Translations under genes and position numbers: made by a program
NCBI GenBank assembly: GCA_028694305.1
Contig: JAQUTO010000008.1
Location: 1-15,669 of the forward strand
DNA length: 15,669 bases
Reading direction: 5' to 3'
Source of the DNA: Bacilli bacterium
Lineage (GTDB): Bacteria > Bacillota_I > Bacilli_A > RFN20 > UBA1709
The notes under the pieces: generated by a model
Told to the model about the DNA's origin: nothing
Seen by the model: the letters and a program-made list of their open reading frames with translations, nothing else
Databases searched by the model: none
Shown here: positions 7,095-14,553 of the stretch, piece by piece
How positions within the stretch are numbered: the stretch's first letter is position 1
Layout: each line of letters opens with the position of its first letter

Positions 7095-7099
7095 TTCAT
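6383..7099 (-). CDS. atoD: acetate/acetoacetate-type CoA-transferase subunit A, copy 1
   Basis: The alpha subunit (AtoD/ScoA/CtfA) of the same CoA-transferase, 238 residues, slightly longer than the typical 215-235. Visible features are the CoA-binding glycine motif GGFLSVG at 24-30 and the family signature IPQGSFAEMIRAGG followed by SGLGGIITPTGVG at 111-137. The insertion ETGELIAGPKGAGK at 63-76 is also seen in many family members. The start ATG follows GGAGGG by 4 nt. It is the first gene of the downstream ato operon, with its own promoter and a cre box. It differs from copy 2 only at residue 2, Lys here and Arg there, where the long identity between the copies ends. Confidence 0.93.
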   Translation of the reverse strand: MKNKIIEKTDIRPLLKDGMSIMIGGFLSVGSAETVIDQVVASGVKNLTIYCNDGGLGEKRNKETGELIAGPKGAGKLIASGQCTTLYATHIGLNPLIGKKMNTGEMKVVLIPQGSFAEMIRAGGSGLGGIITPTGVGVDIIEQAEHVYKKIKLGDKKKKTYLIEKPLHADLTIIKGAVVDKLGNVYFNKTTQNFSRVMAYASDVVVCEAQKIVERGEIDGNAIHVPGVLVDYIVKEEK

Positions 7100-7133
7100 T
7101 TTACCCTCCTTGCTACAATATTTTTTTTGCTTT

Positions 7134-7148
7134 TGAGAGCGTTTACAT
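7134..7148 (-). promoter_or_regulatory. cre box of ato operon copy 1
   Basis: ATGTAAACGCTCTCA on the minus strand. Its core is a full match to the cre consensus TGWNANCGNTNWCA. It lies just downstream of the -10 box, over or just past the predicted transcription start, so binding by CcpA should repress. The identical 15-mer is found at the same place before copy 2 although surrounding bases differ. Confidence 0.85.
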
Positions 7149-7154
7149 ACCTTT

Positions 7155-7182
7155 ATTATGAATAATAAAGCGAAAAAGTCAA
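7155..7182 (-). promoter_or_regulatory. promoter of ato operon copy 1
   Basis: Minus strand -35 TTGACT (7177-7182), a 16-nt spacer and -10 CATAAT (7155-7160). The arrangement of -35, -10 and cre matches that of copy 2 to within 1 nt. Confidence 0.65.
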
Positions 7183-7190
7183 TAAAAATT

Positions 7191-7224
7191 TCTGAAAAAC
7201 CAGTGTTTTAAGTGTTTTTTCAGA
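7191..7224. repeat. AT-rich inverted repeat upstream of ato copy 1 promoter
   Basis: Nine-base arms TCTGAAAAA (7191-7199) and TTTTTCAGA (7216-7224) lie 8 nt upstream of the -35 box. A second inverted repeat, TTTTGTG/CACAAAA (7236-7260), adjoins the copy 2 terminator. Neither is present before copy 2. They could be a regulator site or back-up termination structures; the evidence is only the symmetry. Confidence 0.35.
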
Positions 7225-7256
7225 CAATAGGAGCCTTTTGTGAGGCAATTTTGCAC

Positions 7257-7282
7257 AAAAAACCCCCGGTTTGCACCGGAGG
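7257..7282 (-). terminator. terminator of ato operon copy 2
   Basis: In the minus-strand RNA, CCUCCGG (7282-7276) pairs with CCGGGGG (7269-7263) over 7 bp with one U-G pair and a 6-nt loop. Six Us follow. It is homologous to the terminator of copy 1. Confidence 0.9.
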
Positions 7283-7427
7283 AAATACTGTAGCAAGTGT
7301 ACATCTCACGATAAAAGGACTAATTTCAGCACGTGGTTTAGGCCTTAAATTAATCGATTTGATGTAAACAAGCATTTATATCAATTCATAGCCTTGCGAG
7401 GACGTAGGTTCCCCGCAAGAACTACAA
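7263..7427 (-). ncRNA. structured 3' RNA element after ato copy 2
   Basis: The second, shorter copy of the RNA seen after copy 1. Hairpin 1 (7419-7393) has a 10-bp stem including one G-U pair and the same loop ACCUACG inside a constant GGA...UCC. A middle hairpin TGAT..AAA/TTT..ATCA is possible at 7383-7360. Hairpin 2 (7354-7319) has an 8-bp stem and a loop region containing GGCC-n-AAA-n-CACGUG. GCTACAGTATT precedes the terminator. Compared with copy 1, hairpin 1 shows two-sided changes that keep pairing (G-C to C-G, A-U to G-C, C-G to U-A). Hairpin 2 shows C-G to U-A and G-U to A-U. The CGTAGGT strand that could pair with the loop in copy 1 is missing here. Confidence 0.7.
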
Positions 7428-7444
7428 ACTAATAGTATTATTAT

Positions 7445-8887
7445 CTATAAGAATAGTAAACTTAATGCGACAATAACGAATTCTACGAATAGCAATAAGA
7501 CACAGTATCCCATGATATCTCTTGCTTGTAACTTAGCAACAGCCAATAGTGGTAATGCCCAGAATGGTTGAATTAAGTTTGTCCAGCAATCGCCCCATGC
7601 GATACACATAGCGGCCTTACCTTCACCAACAGATTCCTTGAATTTTGGATCTTGAACCGCGTTCATAATGATAGGACCTTGAACTTGCCATTGTCCACCA
7701 CCTGATGGAACAAAGAAGTTAACGATACCAGCACTTAAGAAAATCCAAAGTGGGAATGTGAAAGGTGTAGAAATGCTAACGAAGACATCTGATAATAATT
7801 TAGCTAAGGACTTACTTCCAGCTTCATTATATGTCATCATAGCAGATAGACCACCATAGAATGGGAATTGTAACATAACACCAGCAGCGCCAGCGGCGAC
7901 TGCGTTAACTGACTTAACAGTTTCGATAGGTGTCTTAAATAATGCCATAGCAGCGATTAAGAATAAGAAGTTGACAAAGTCAAGACTCATTGAGAATGCT
8001 GTATGAGATTTTGCCATATTGAAGAAATACATAAAGATTGAGAGAGCGCCCATTGCAACAATGATATAGTTGAGAACTTTTGAATGTTCCATCTTCACTG
8101 CTGGAGTAGCGTTTTTCTTATCATACTTTTCTTCTTTAACGTCATCACCCTCGAAAACTTTTGGATCGACTGTAACAACTTTGTCTGGTGTTGGATGCAT
8201 TTTCATCATGATAATTGGCATGATAATCATACATAGAGCATTTGGAACTAAGCAGTATGCAGCAAAGATTGTTTGGTTAAATGCAATACCTGGGGAAACC
8301 CATTCGTTTGCACTTCCTGCACCAACTTTTGCTCCGGCTGTAGCGATTTGAAGAGGAATTGATCCTGAGAAACCAGCGTGCCAGATACCTAATCCAATAT
8401 AACCACCGGCGACTAATAGAGCATAGTGAACACCCTTAACTTCTTTAGCAACTTCTTTTGCAAGAATAGCTGCCATAACAAGTGATGCGCCCCAGTTTAG
8501 CCAACCTGTGACTAATGCGACGAATGCAACGAGCCAAACTGCCATTTGAGGAGACTTTGGAAGCTTAGCTAAAGCTTTTAAGCCCTTCTTGACAGCTGGT
8601 GTGTTAGCTAGAATAGATCCAGTAACAACGACCATTGACATTTGCATAGAGAATGCGAGTAGACTCCAGAATCCTTTGTACCATCCCTTATAAATAAGGT
8701 TAACAATACGAGGGATAAATCCGGTGTTGGTAGGATTACCTTGGACAAACAGATAAATAATAGCTGCGACCAAGATGACGATTGTAAGAACAACAGCGAA
8801 GATGAAGGCGTCTGGCATATACTTATTCATTAATGCACAGGCACCTGCAACTAGGCCATTACCCTTTTTTTGTTTTTTGTCTGCCAT
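7445..8887 (-). CDS. atoE: short-chain fatty acid transporter, AtoE family, copy 2
   Basis: The second 480-residue AtoE-family transporter, identical to the copy at 4219-5661 except Ala474 and Ser476. At DNA level the two genes are the same by eye until the last 30 nt before and including the stop, where six bases differ. The membrane segments, HAGFSGSIPL, PSGGGQWQVQGP and WGDCWTNLIQPFW motifs and the ribosome binding site are therefore the same. It ends its own operon and is followed by the structured RNA and terminator at 7427-7257. Both copies look fully functional, so the duplication probably raises dosage rather than providing a new specificity, unless the two promoters respond differently. 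Confidence 0.92.
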   Translation of the reverse strand: MADKKQKKGNGLVAGACALMNKYMPDAFIFAVVLTIVILVAAIIYLFVQGNPTNTGFIPRIVNLIYKGWYKGFWSLLAFSMQMSMVVVTGSILANTPAVKKGLKALAKLPKSPQMAVWLVAFVALVTGWLNWGASLVMAAILAKEVAKEVKGVHYALLVAGGYIGLGIWHAGFSGSIPLQIATAGAKVGAGSANEWVSPGIAFNQTIFAAYCLVPNALCMIIMPIIMMKMHPTPDKVVTVDPKVFEGDDVKEEKYDKKNATPAVKMEHSKVLNYIIVAMGALSIFMYFFNMAKSHTAFSMSLDFVNFLFLIAAMALFKTPIETVKSVNAVAAGAAGVMLQFPFYGGLSAMMTYNEAGSKSLAKLLSDVFVSISTPFTFPLWIFLSAGIVNFFVPSGGGQWQVQGPIIMNAVQDPKFKESVGEGKAAMCIAWGDCWTNLIQPFWALPLLAVAKLQARDIMGYCVLLLFVEFVIVALSLLFL

Positions 8888-10320
8888 ATTTTTTCTCCCT
8901 TTATTATTTTAAAGATTTATAGTTTTCTACAAAACTATTACAACTTCATTGTCATTGGTCCATTCTTTGGAACAATTAATGTTGCTCCTGTATCAGCTTG
9001 GACTTGTTGGACAGTGTAGTTAGGGTTGATTTCCATAAGAACTAATCCACTGCGTGTTTGTTTCAATACGCACTCTTCTGTAACGATATAGTCGACAACG
9101 TGAAGAGCTGTGTAAGGTAATGTGCATTCCTTTAAGATCTTATGTGCGCCCTTTTGTGTATGTTGCATTGCGACGATAACAGTTTTAGCACCTACGACTA
9201 AATCCATTGCGCCTCCCATGCCTGGGACCATCTTACCTGGAACAATCCAGTTAGCGAGGTTTCCGTGATCATCTACTTCGAGTGCGCCAAGGACTGTGTA
9301 GTCAACGTGGCCACCTCTAATTAAAGCAAATGATGTCGCTGAGTCAAAGAAGCTTGCGCCTGGAATAGCGCCGCATGGTTGACCACCAGCATTTGTCAAA
9401 TCTGGGTCGATGTGATTTGGATCAACGCCAGTTAATCCGACCATCCCGTTCTCTGATTGAAATAAAACTTCAATCTTTGAAGGAATATATTTTGCAACTT
9501 CTGTTGGAAGACCAATACCTAGGTTTACAAAGTCGCCATCCTTTAAGAATTTTGCCACTCTACGAGCGATAATTTCCTTAGGAGCCATTTCTTTTGTGAT
9601 TTCCATAACTATTTTTCCTCCTTTACGATGTAGTCTACTAGAACGCCAGGGACATGGATAGCATTGCCATCAATCTCTCCTCTTTCGACGATCTTTTGTG
9701 CTTCACAGACAACTACATCTGATGCATAAGCCATAACTCTACTAAAGTTTTGTGTAGTCTTGTTGAAGTAAACGTTCCCAAGCTTATCGACTACAGCACC
9801 TTTAATAATAGTTAGATCTGCATGTAATGGTTTCTCAATTAGGTATGTTTTCTTCTTCTTGTCACCTAATTTGATCTTCTTATATACATGCTCGGCTTGC
9901 TCAATGATATCGACGCCAACGCCTGTTGGGGTGATAATTCCACCTAGTCCAGATCCGCCAGCTCTAATCATTTCTGCAAATGAACCTTGTGGGATTAAGA
10001 CAACCTTCATCTCACCTGTGTTCATCTTCTTGCCAATTAGTGGGTTTAACCCAATATGTGTGGCATACAATGTTGTGCATTGTCCGGATGCAATTAACTT
10101 GCCTGCGCCTTTAGGACCAGCAATTAACTCGCCAGTTTCTTTGTTGCGCTTTTCTCCTAGACCGCCATCATTGCAATAGATTGTTAAATTCTTAACGCCT
10201 GATGCTACCACTTGATCGATTACGGTCTCGGCTGATCCGACTGATAAGAAGCCACCAATCATAATTGACATCCCATCCTTTAATAAAGGACGAATGTCGG
10301 TCTTCTCAATAATCTTATTT
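7473..10320. repeat. long direct repeat, right copy
   Basis: The partner of 4247-7094. The right edge falls at the second base of atoD codon 2 (AGA here, AAA in the left copy). The left edge falls in the tenth codon from the end of atoE, counting the stop. No insertion-sequence ends or target-site repeats are seen at the edges. Confidence 0.9.
8938..9606 (-). CDS. atoA: acetate/acetoacetate-type CoA-transferase subunit B, copy 2
   Basis: A 222-residue beta subunit identical in protein, and by eye in DNA, to the one at 5712-6380, including the catalytic SENG glutamate (Glu52). It sits 2 nt after its atoD and 50 nt before its atoE. Synonymous identity over the whole gene means the two copies were copied from one another recently, since selection on protein alone would not preserve third codon positions. 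Subunits from the two operons would be interchangeable in the enzyme. Confidence 0.93.
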   Translation of the reverse strand: MEITKEMAPKEIIARRVAKFLKDGDFVNLGIGLPTEVAKYIPSKIEVLFQSENGMVGLTGVDPNHIDPDLTNAGGQPCGAIPGASFFDSATSFALIRGGHVDYTVLGALEVDDHGNLANWIVPGKMVPGMGGAMDLVVGAKTVIVAMQHTQKGAHKILKECTLPYTALHVVDYIVTEECVLKQTRSGLVLMEINPNYTVQQVQADTGATLIVPKNGPMTMKL

Positions 10321-10325
10321 CTCAT
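9609..10325 (-). CDS. atoD: acetate/acetoacetate-type CoA-transferase subunit A, copy 2
   Basis: A 238-residue alpha subunit, the first gene of the promoter-distal-to-ccpA ato operon. It is identical to the 6383-7099 copy apart from Arg2 in place of Lys2. The start ATG has GGAGGG 6 nt upstream, 2 nt farther than in copy 1 because of a GT insertion in the spacer. Motifs are as in copy 1 (GGFLSVG at 24-30 and the PQG...GLGG signature at 112-129). It is preceded by its own promoter and cre box, not by read-through alone, because a strong terminator at 10467-10501 separates it from the aminopeptidase operon. Confidence 0.93.
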   Translation of the reverse strand: MRNKIIEKTDIRPLLKDGMSIMIGGFLSVGSAETVIDQVVASGVKNLTIYCNDGGLGEKRNKETGELIAGPKGAGKLIASGQCTTLYATHIGLNPLIGKKMNTGEMKVVLIPQGSFAEMIRAGGSGLGGIITPTGVGVDIIEQAEHVYKKIKLGDKKKKTYLIEKPLHADLTIIKGAVVDKLGNVYFNKTTQNFSRVMAYASDVVVCEAQKIVERGEIDGNAIHVPGVLVDYIVKEEK

Positions 10326-10354
10326 TTTGTACCCTCCTTATACATTTCTGCTCG

Positions 10355-10369
10355 TGAGAGCGTTTACAT
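10355..10369 (-). promoter_or_regulatory. cre box of ato operon copy 2
   Basis: The same 15-mer ATGTAAACGCTCTCA as in front of copy 1, a full match to TGWNANCGNTNWCA, placed 6 nt after the -10 box. It is retained although the bases on each side have diverged, which points to selection for binding. Confidence 0.85.
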
Positions 10370-10375
10370 ACCCTA

Positions 10376-10404
10376 ATTGTGTTGTTAACCCCAAAATAAG
10401 TCAA
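10376..10404 (-). promoter_or_regulatory. promoter of ato operon copy 2
   Basis: Minus strand -35 TTGACT (10399-10404), a 17-nt spacer and -10 CACAAT (10376-10381). The -10 is weaker than that of copy 1 (CATAAT), so the two operons may differ in strength. Confidence 0.55.
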
Positions 10405-10466
10405 CGAAGTGCGGAAGGAGCGAATCGAGTCAATAGATGAAGAAAAACATTTTCAGCAAAACGCAA

Positions 10467-10501
10467 AAAAGGTGCTATAATTCGAAGATTTAGCACCTTT
10501 T
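10467..10501 (-). terminator. terminator of the coaX-to-aminopeptidase operon
   Basis: An 11-bp stem, AAAAGGTGCTA (10467-10477) with TAGCACCTTTT (10491-10501), and a 13-nt loop. On the minus strand it is followed by a run of Ts. It lies about 150 nt after the M42 gene. The interval 10502-10651 holds only AT-rich sequence and a weak AACTTT/AAAGTT hairpin; I see no gene there. Confidence 0.88.
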
Positions 10502-10651
10502 ATTTATAATTTTTATGGTAATTTTAGATACTTTTCTCTTGTTCTTTATAAGTCTCAAATCGCTTTTTTTGCCATTTTTCGCAATTGAAAAAAGAAAAAA
10601 ACTTTTTGATGATAGCGGAAAGTTATGGGGGTCATAAATATAATTTATTCT

Positions 10652-11755
10652 CTATCTTGAAGACTCTTTGAATTGCTCTATTTGCTTGGCAGACAATGCT
10701 CTTAGCATTGCTACTAAAACTTTTTGAGCGCCATCATAGTCTCCTAAGTCAATGATTGAGCCCGAAGTATGAATATTTCGAGCACAAATGCAATGGGTGA
10801 GAGTCAATACTCCGGCATTGCTTTTATGAATTAAACCAGCATCAGTTCCGCCTGTTGAAGAGAAGTATTGGTATGGAACATTGCATTTATCGCACATTTC
10901 TCTTTGCCAAGCCAAAAGTTGTGGAAAGGCAATAAACGAGCCATCGCCAAAGCGGTTTAATACACCTTGGCCTAAATGTCCGAGTCCATCACCTGACCCC
11001 GAAGCATCGCCACTTGTATCCATGGCTGGAGAACAGTCAAGAACAATTGCAAAGTCAGGTTTAATCATGTTGGCTGCTGTTTGAGCTCCCCGACAACCCA
11101 CTTCTTCTTGAACGTCAGCGCCGATATATAGGTCATAGGGTAATTCTACCCCCTTTAAGGCTTTCAAGGCCTCAATGGTCATTAAACAGCCATAGCGGTT
11201 ATCAAAGGCCTTCGATAAAAGGCGTTTACCACCATTTAACTCAACAAATTCACCATCTAGAACAACGGTGTCGCCAATATTGATTCCTAGTTTTTTAACT
11301 TCATCTGCACTGCTACAACCGACATCAACAATCATCATATTAACTGGTAATGGTTTAGCTCTTAGTTCAGGAGTTAAACGATGTGGTGCAATTGCATTAA
11401 CCACGCCCGGAATATGTTCGCCAGTTTGAGTCTTAATGGTTAAACGACTTGTCATCACTACTTGTTCCCAAATACCTGATGGCACATTTGAAAACTTTAA
11501 AGTTCCATCGCCATTGATTTTACCTACTCTAAATCCCACTTCATCCATATGAGCCGCCACCATCACCCGAACTGGGTTCTTGGTTTTAGATTTCTTAACT
11601 GCATAGATGGAACCAAGATTATCATAAATAATTTCATCGCAATAGCCTTCATAGTAACTCTTAAGAACTTTGGAGATTTCACTTTCATAACCGGATACCC
11701 CATGAGCTTGGGTTACTTTGATAAACATCTCACGCCGACTTAGACTTAGTTTCAT
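10652..11755 (-). CDS. M42-family metallo-aminopeptidase (glutamyl aminopeptidase / FrvX type)
   Basis: A 367-residue cytoplasmic dinuclear-zinc aminopeptidase of peptidase family M42 (tetrahedral aminopeptidase/PepA of lactococci), which trims N-terminal residues from peptides. Metal and catalytic residues are visible in order: His69 and Asp71 in AAHMDEVG, Asp185 in KAFDNRYG, Glu217-Glu218 in QEEVG, Asp240 in VLDCSP and His329 in NIHTS. A PDZ-like or lid insertion is expected at about 75-170. GGTDAG at 302-307 is typical of the family. The start overlaps the trmB stop as ATGA, with GGAGA just upstream, so translation is probably coupled. Substrate preference (acidic or hydrophobic N-termini) cannot be told from sequence. 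It is the last gene of its operon. Confidence 0.92.
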   Translation of the reverse strand: MKLSLSRREMFIKVTQAHGVSGYESEISKVLKSYYEGYCDEIIYDNLGSIYAVKKSKTKNPVRVMVAAHMDEVGFRVGKINGDGTLKFSNVPSGIWEQVVMTSRLTIKTQTGEHIPGVVNAIAPHRLTPELRAKPLPVNMMIVDVGCSSADEVKKLGINIGDTVVLDGEFVELNGGKRLLSKAFDNRYGCLMTIEALKALKGVELPYDLYIGADVQEEVGCRGAQTAANMIKPDFAIVLDCSPAMDTSGDASGSGDGLGHLGQGVLNRFGDGSFIAFPQLLAWQREMCDKCNVPYQYFSSTGGTDAGLIHKSNAGVLTLTHCICARNIHTSGSIIDLGDYDGAQKVLVAMLRALSAKQIEQFKESSR

Positions 11756-12381
11756 TTTGTCTCTCCTTTTTGAGCCACTAAACGGTAAATTGGATTACCT
11801 AAGGCTCTAAATCTCTTTTCATATTCACTCATGGCATCGCACTTCTCATCAAAAGCATAGTTTTCATCACTAGAAATGATGGTATAACCAAACTTTTCAA
11901 TGATCTTAAGTGAGTATGTATATAAATCATGGTTATCGGTCTTCATAATAAGCTGACCACCACGCTTTAAAACTGAATCAATTATCGCTAAAATCTTAGG
12001 TGAAGTTAGGCGTCTTTTCTCATGTCTAACTTTCGGCCAAGGATCAGAAAAATTTAAATAAATATTGGCAAATGTTTCTGGGGCAAAAACCGCAGTAAGA
12101 TCTTGGGCTAACATTAAGCCCAACTTGACATTACTTAGTTCTTGCTCTTCTAACTTTTTACCTGCCGTAGCTAAGACCGTGGTTTGACCATCAATCCCAT
12201 AATAATTAATCTTAGGATTCTTAGTGGCTAAGCCCAAAATAAAGTCACCTTTGCCACAACCAATTTCGAGTTCAGCAGGGGCAGTAACTTCTATCTTATG
12301 AAAAGGCTCAACCCGATTAATAAAAACAAAATCAAGTGTTCCTAAATATGGTAAAGCCCACTTCTTGTTACGTTGGCGCAT
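11752..12381 (-). CDS. trmB: tRNA (guanine-46-N7)-methyltransferase
   Basis: A 209-residue SAM-dependent enzyme that methylates N7 of G46 in the tRNA variable loop. It has the SAM-binding motif ELEIGCGKG at 37-45, the signature NFSDPWPKVRHEKRRL at 110-125 that holds the catalytic Asp and tRNA-binding basics, and SEYEKRF at 185-191 near the C-terminus. Length is normal. Its ATG shares one base with the pepV stop (TAATG) and its TGA overlaps the next ATG by 4 nt. The use of TGA as stop shows the standard genetic code. A trmB gene set between two peptidases has no obvious pathway logic. Confidence 0.96.
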   Translation of the reverse strand: MRQRNKKWALPYLGTLDFVFINRVEPFHKIEVTAPAELEIGCGKGDFILGLATKNPKINYYGIDGQTTVLATAGKKLEEQELSNVKLGLMLAQDLTAVFAPETFANIYLNFSDPWPKVRHEKRRLTSPKILAIIDSVLKRGGQLIMKTDNHDLYTYSLKIIEKFGYTIISSDENYAFDEKCDAMSEYEKRFRALGNPIYRLVAQKGETK

Positions 12382-13769
12382 TAATCTAAATTTCCTAATT
12401 CATAAATAGCGTTAACATAGATCTCGCAACCTTGCCAATAATCATCTAAACAAAGCCCTTCATCCGGTGAATGCATACCTTGAGTACCATTGCCACGATG
12501 AGTTAAAAAGTCCATGCCATAAGCCACAGTATTCTCAGTGGATCTTGCATAAGTTCCGCCACCAATAGTCATTGGTTTTGATTCATAATCACCACTGACC
12601 TCTTGATAGATTCTCAGCAAAGTTTCAATCATCTTTGAATGAGGGTCAAGATACAATGGTTTAGAGTTACCTCTAGCCTTTCCCTCATGCATTTTTTGAC
12701 TGTCTAATTGCTTGACAATTTTGGCATAGTCTAAGTCAATTGGATAACGAATATCTAGGATGAAATAATACTTATCATCTTTGATAGAACCAATCCCAAC
12801 ATTCATAGTTAAATAACCCATCTTAGGACCCGAGCCATTAATCCCCAGTCTCTTGCCATAATAACAGCAAAGTTTTGGACCAAAATGGTTAGCAATCTCT
12901 GAAACGTCTTGATTAGCTACAAACTTTAGTAAAACAGTTAAAGCATTAACCCCAAGTTCAGGAGTAGAACCATGGGCTGCTTTACCATGCATTAAGATGA
13001 CAGTTTTGCCATCCTTATCATTTTGATAATCGCCCGAGAAATTGTGCTTTGCACAATAGTCTTTAAATTCTTTTTCTAAGTTCATTACTTTTCTAAAAAC
13101 CAACTTACAACTAGCTGGAACAGCATTTGTTGCAACACCAGCTTCTAATGATTCAATGACACTATCATGGATATTACCGCTGTAAACATAGCCCATAATC
13201 CCTTTTTCACCATAAATAAGTGGGAATTCGGCATCTGGAGTAAAGCCATATTTAGGTGCTGGTCTTTTGAGTTCACGGAAATAATGATATAAGCAACGTG
13301 AACCTGTCTCTTCATTACCTCCAACCACAATACGAACATTGTGCTTTAAAGGTAACTTCAAATCACGAATAATTTTTAAGGCAAAATAAGCAGCAGAAGT
13401 TGGACCTTTATCATCCAAAACTCCCCGCCCATAAATGACATTATCTATGACTTCACCACCGAGTGGATTGTGCTTCCAACCTTCACCTAATGGAACAACA
13501 TCGCAGTGCCCTAAAATAGCAATGGAATCTTGAGCCCCGACATCATAAGTAATCTCGGTCACATAACCATCACAGCGGTCAACTTTAAAACCATCTTTTT
13601 CGGCCACTTTAGCAATATACTCTAGAGCCTCGTGTGGCCCTTTACCGAATGGGGCATTTGGTCCCACACTACTCTCATCCAAAGCTGAGTTAATCTTGAC
13701 CCAACCTTGTAAGTGCTTAATCATCGCAGCTTGATAGTTTTTAATCTCTTTTTTACAGTTAACTTGCAT
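12381..13769 (-). CDS. pepV: M20-family dipeptidase, PepV type
   Basis: A 462-residue zinc dipeptidase of the PepV/Sapep group (family M20), similar in length to lactobacillar PepV, hydrolysing dipeptides in the cytoplasm. Likely metal ligands and catalytic residues are His88 and Asp90 in GHCDVVP, Asp119 or Asp120 in GRGVLDDKGP, Glu153-Glu154 in GGNEETGS, Asp179 in FTPDAEFP and His433 in GMHSPDE. Their spacing fits PepV. AAHGSTPELGVNA marks the lid domain. I place the start at the ATG at 13769, behind AAGGTGAGG and overlapping the S-component gene by 11 nt. The frame is open to 13838, but those 23 residues are basic and unlike the family N-terminus. Confidence 0.94.
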   Translation of the reverse strand: MQVNCKKEIKNYQAAMIKHLQGWVKINSALDESSVGPNAPFGKGPHEALEYIAKVAEKDGFKVDRCDGYVTEITYDVGAQDSIAILGHCDVVPLGEGWKHNPLGGEVIDNVIYGRGVLDDKGPTSAAYFALKIIRDLKLPLKHNVRIVVGGNEETGSRCLYHYFRELKRPAPKYGFTPDAEFPLIYGEKGIMGYVYSGNIHDSVIESLEAGVATNAVPASCKLVFRKVMNLEKEFKDYCAKHNFSGDYQNDKDGKTVILMHGKAAHGSTPELGVNALTVLLKFVANQDVSEIANHFGPKLCCYYGKRLGINGSGPKMGYLTMNVGIGSIKDDKYYFILDIRYPIDLDYAKIVKQLDSQKMHEGKARGNSKPLYLDPHSKMIETLLRIYQEVSGDYESKPMTIGGGTYARSTENTVAYGMDFLTHRGNGTQGMHSPDEGLCLDDYWQGCEIYVNAIYELGNLD

Positions 13770-14553
13770 GAACCTCACCTTTCTCTTTTTTAATCGGATG
13801 ATAAACTTTACGTAAAGCGAAAACAACGACTGGAACAATGATAACTGCTAGCACAATTTCAACAATGCCATTTGCAGCTAATGTTCCCCCAAATAAAGCA
13901 CCGAATGTCAAATCACCAAACGCCACTGCGGTGTCAGGATTGGACATTCCAAAATAAAACATTAATGGTAAGACCATAGCAGTATGCACAAAGGTCGAAA
14001 CCCCACATAATCCAGCCATAGCAACTTGATCGATACTCTTACCTTTCGTTTTATTAGCAAAGACAATTAATAAAATGGCTCCGATAAGCAAAACAATGGC
14101 GGCAATTGGAACCACATATTGTAAGATTAAAGTATTCTTGCTGGAAGTAAAATAGATGATGGCTAAACCTACGACCACTACTCCAATACTGCCACTGGCA
14201 ATATATAAAGCATTCTTAGGTGAAACCTTCTTTAATAATTCAGCAAAGGCACCAGCTAATAAACCAAACAAAACTCTTGGTAAAACGGAAACTAAAGGAT
14301 TTCTAAAAATATAATCTGCTATGGCATTAGGAGCAACCCAAGCCCGTAGCATTGAGAAGATACCAAAGAGTAAACCAATAATGATACCTCCCTTAAGTCC
14401 TAATAAGAAAGCTGCAATCAAAACGACGATATGGACTAACGTGATACTCACGCCTCCAAGTGAAAAATAGCCTAAAGGTGTAAATGAAAGAATCGCTAAT
14501 ATGGCAATAAACATTGCATACACGATCATTTCTTGTGTTCTATTGTTACGCAT
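13759..14553 (-). CDS. ECF transporter S component, probably for pantothenate
   Basis: A 264-residue, very hydrophobic membrane protein of the ECF S-component class, the substrate-binding subunit that works with a shared EcfA-A'-T module not encoded in this window. The N-terminal helix (MRNNRTQEMIVYAMFIAILA, then LSFTPLGYF) and the AFLLGLKGGIIIGLLFGIFS segment at 48-67 are typical. Overlap of 8 nt with coaX, the pantothenate kinase gene, suggests that the substrate is pantothenate (PanT-like); this is inference from context. The length exceeds the usual 180-200 residues because of two extra hydrophobic spans at about 121-141 and 149-169. The ATG at 14553 has AAGGA upstream. A longer frame to 14637 would overlap coaX by 92 nt and is rejected. 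Confidence 0.85.
   Translation of the reverse strand: MRNNRTQEMIVYAMFIAILAILSFTPLGYFSLGGVSITLVHIVVLIAAFLLGLKGGIIIGLLFGIFSMLRAWVAPNAIADYIFRNPLVSVLPRVLFGLLAGAFAELLKKVSPKNALYIASGSIGVVVVGLAIIYFTSSKNTLILQYVVPIAAIVLLIGAILLIVFANKTKGKSIDQVAMAGLCGVSTFVHTAMVLPLMFYFGMSNPDTAVAFGDLTFGALFGGTLAANGIVEIVLAVIIVPVVVFALRKVYHPIKKEKGEVHAS

Noticed and set aside
4219..10325. The operon repeat as a pure assembly artefact
   Set aside because: The two copies have different promoters, 3' regions and terminal atoE bases, which a duplicated contig end would not produce. Raw long reads would still be the proof.
13811..13828. A cre-like ACGTAAAGCGAAAAC in the S-component gene
   Set aside because: It fails the essential TG and CG positions when aligned to the consensus.
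13770..13838. A 23-residue N-terminal extension of pepV
   Set aside because: It has no ribosome binding site of its own, overlaps the upstream gene deeply and is unlike the family N-terminus.
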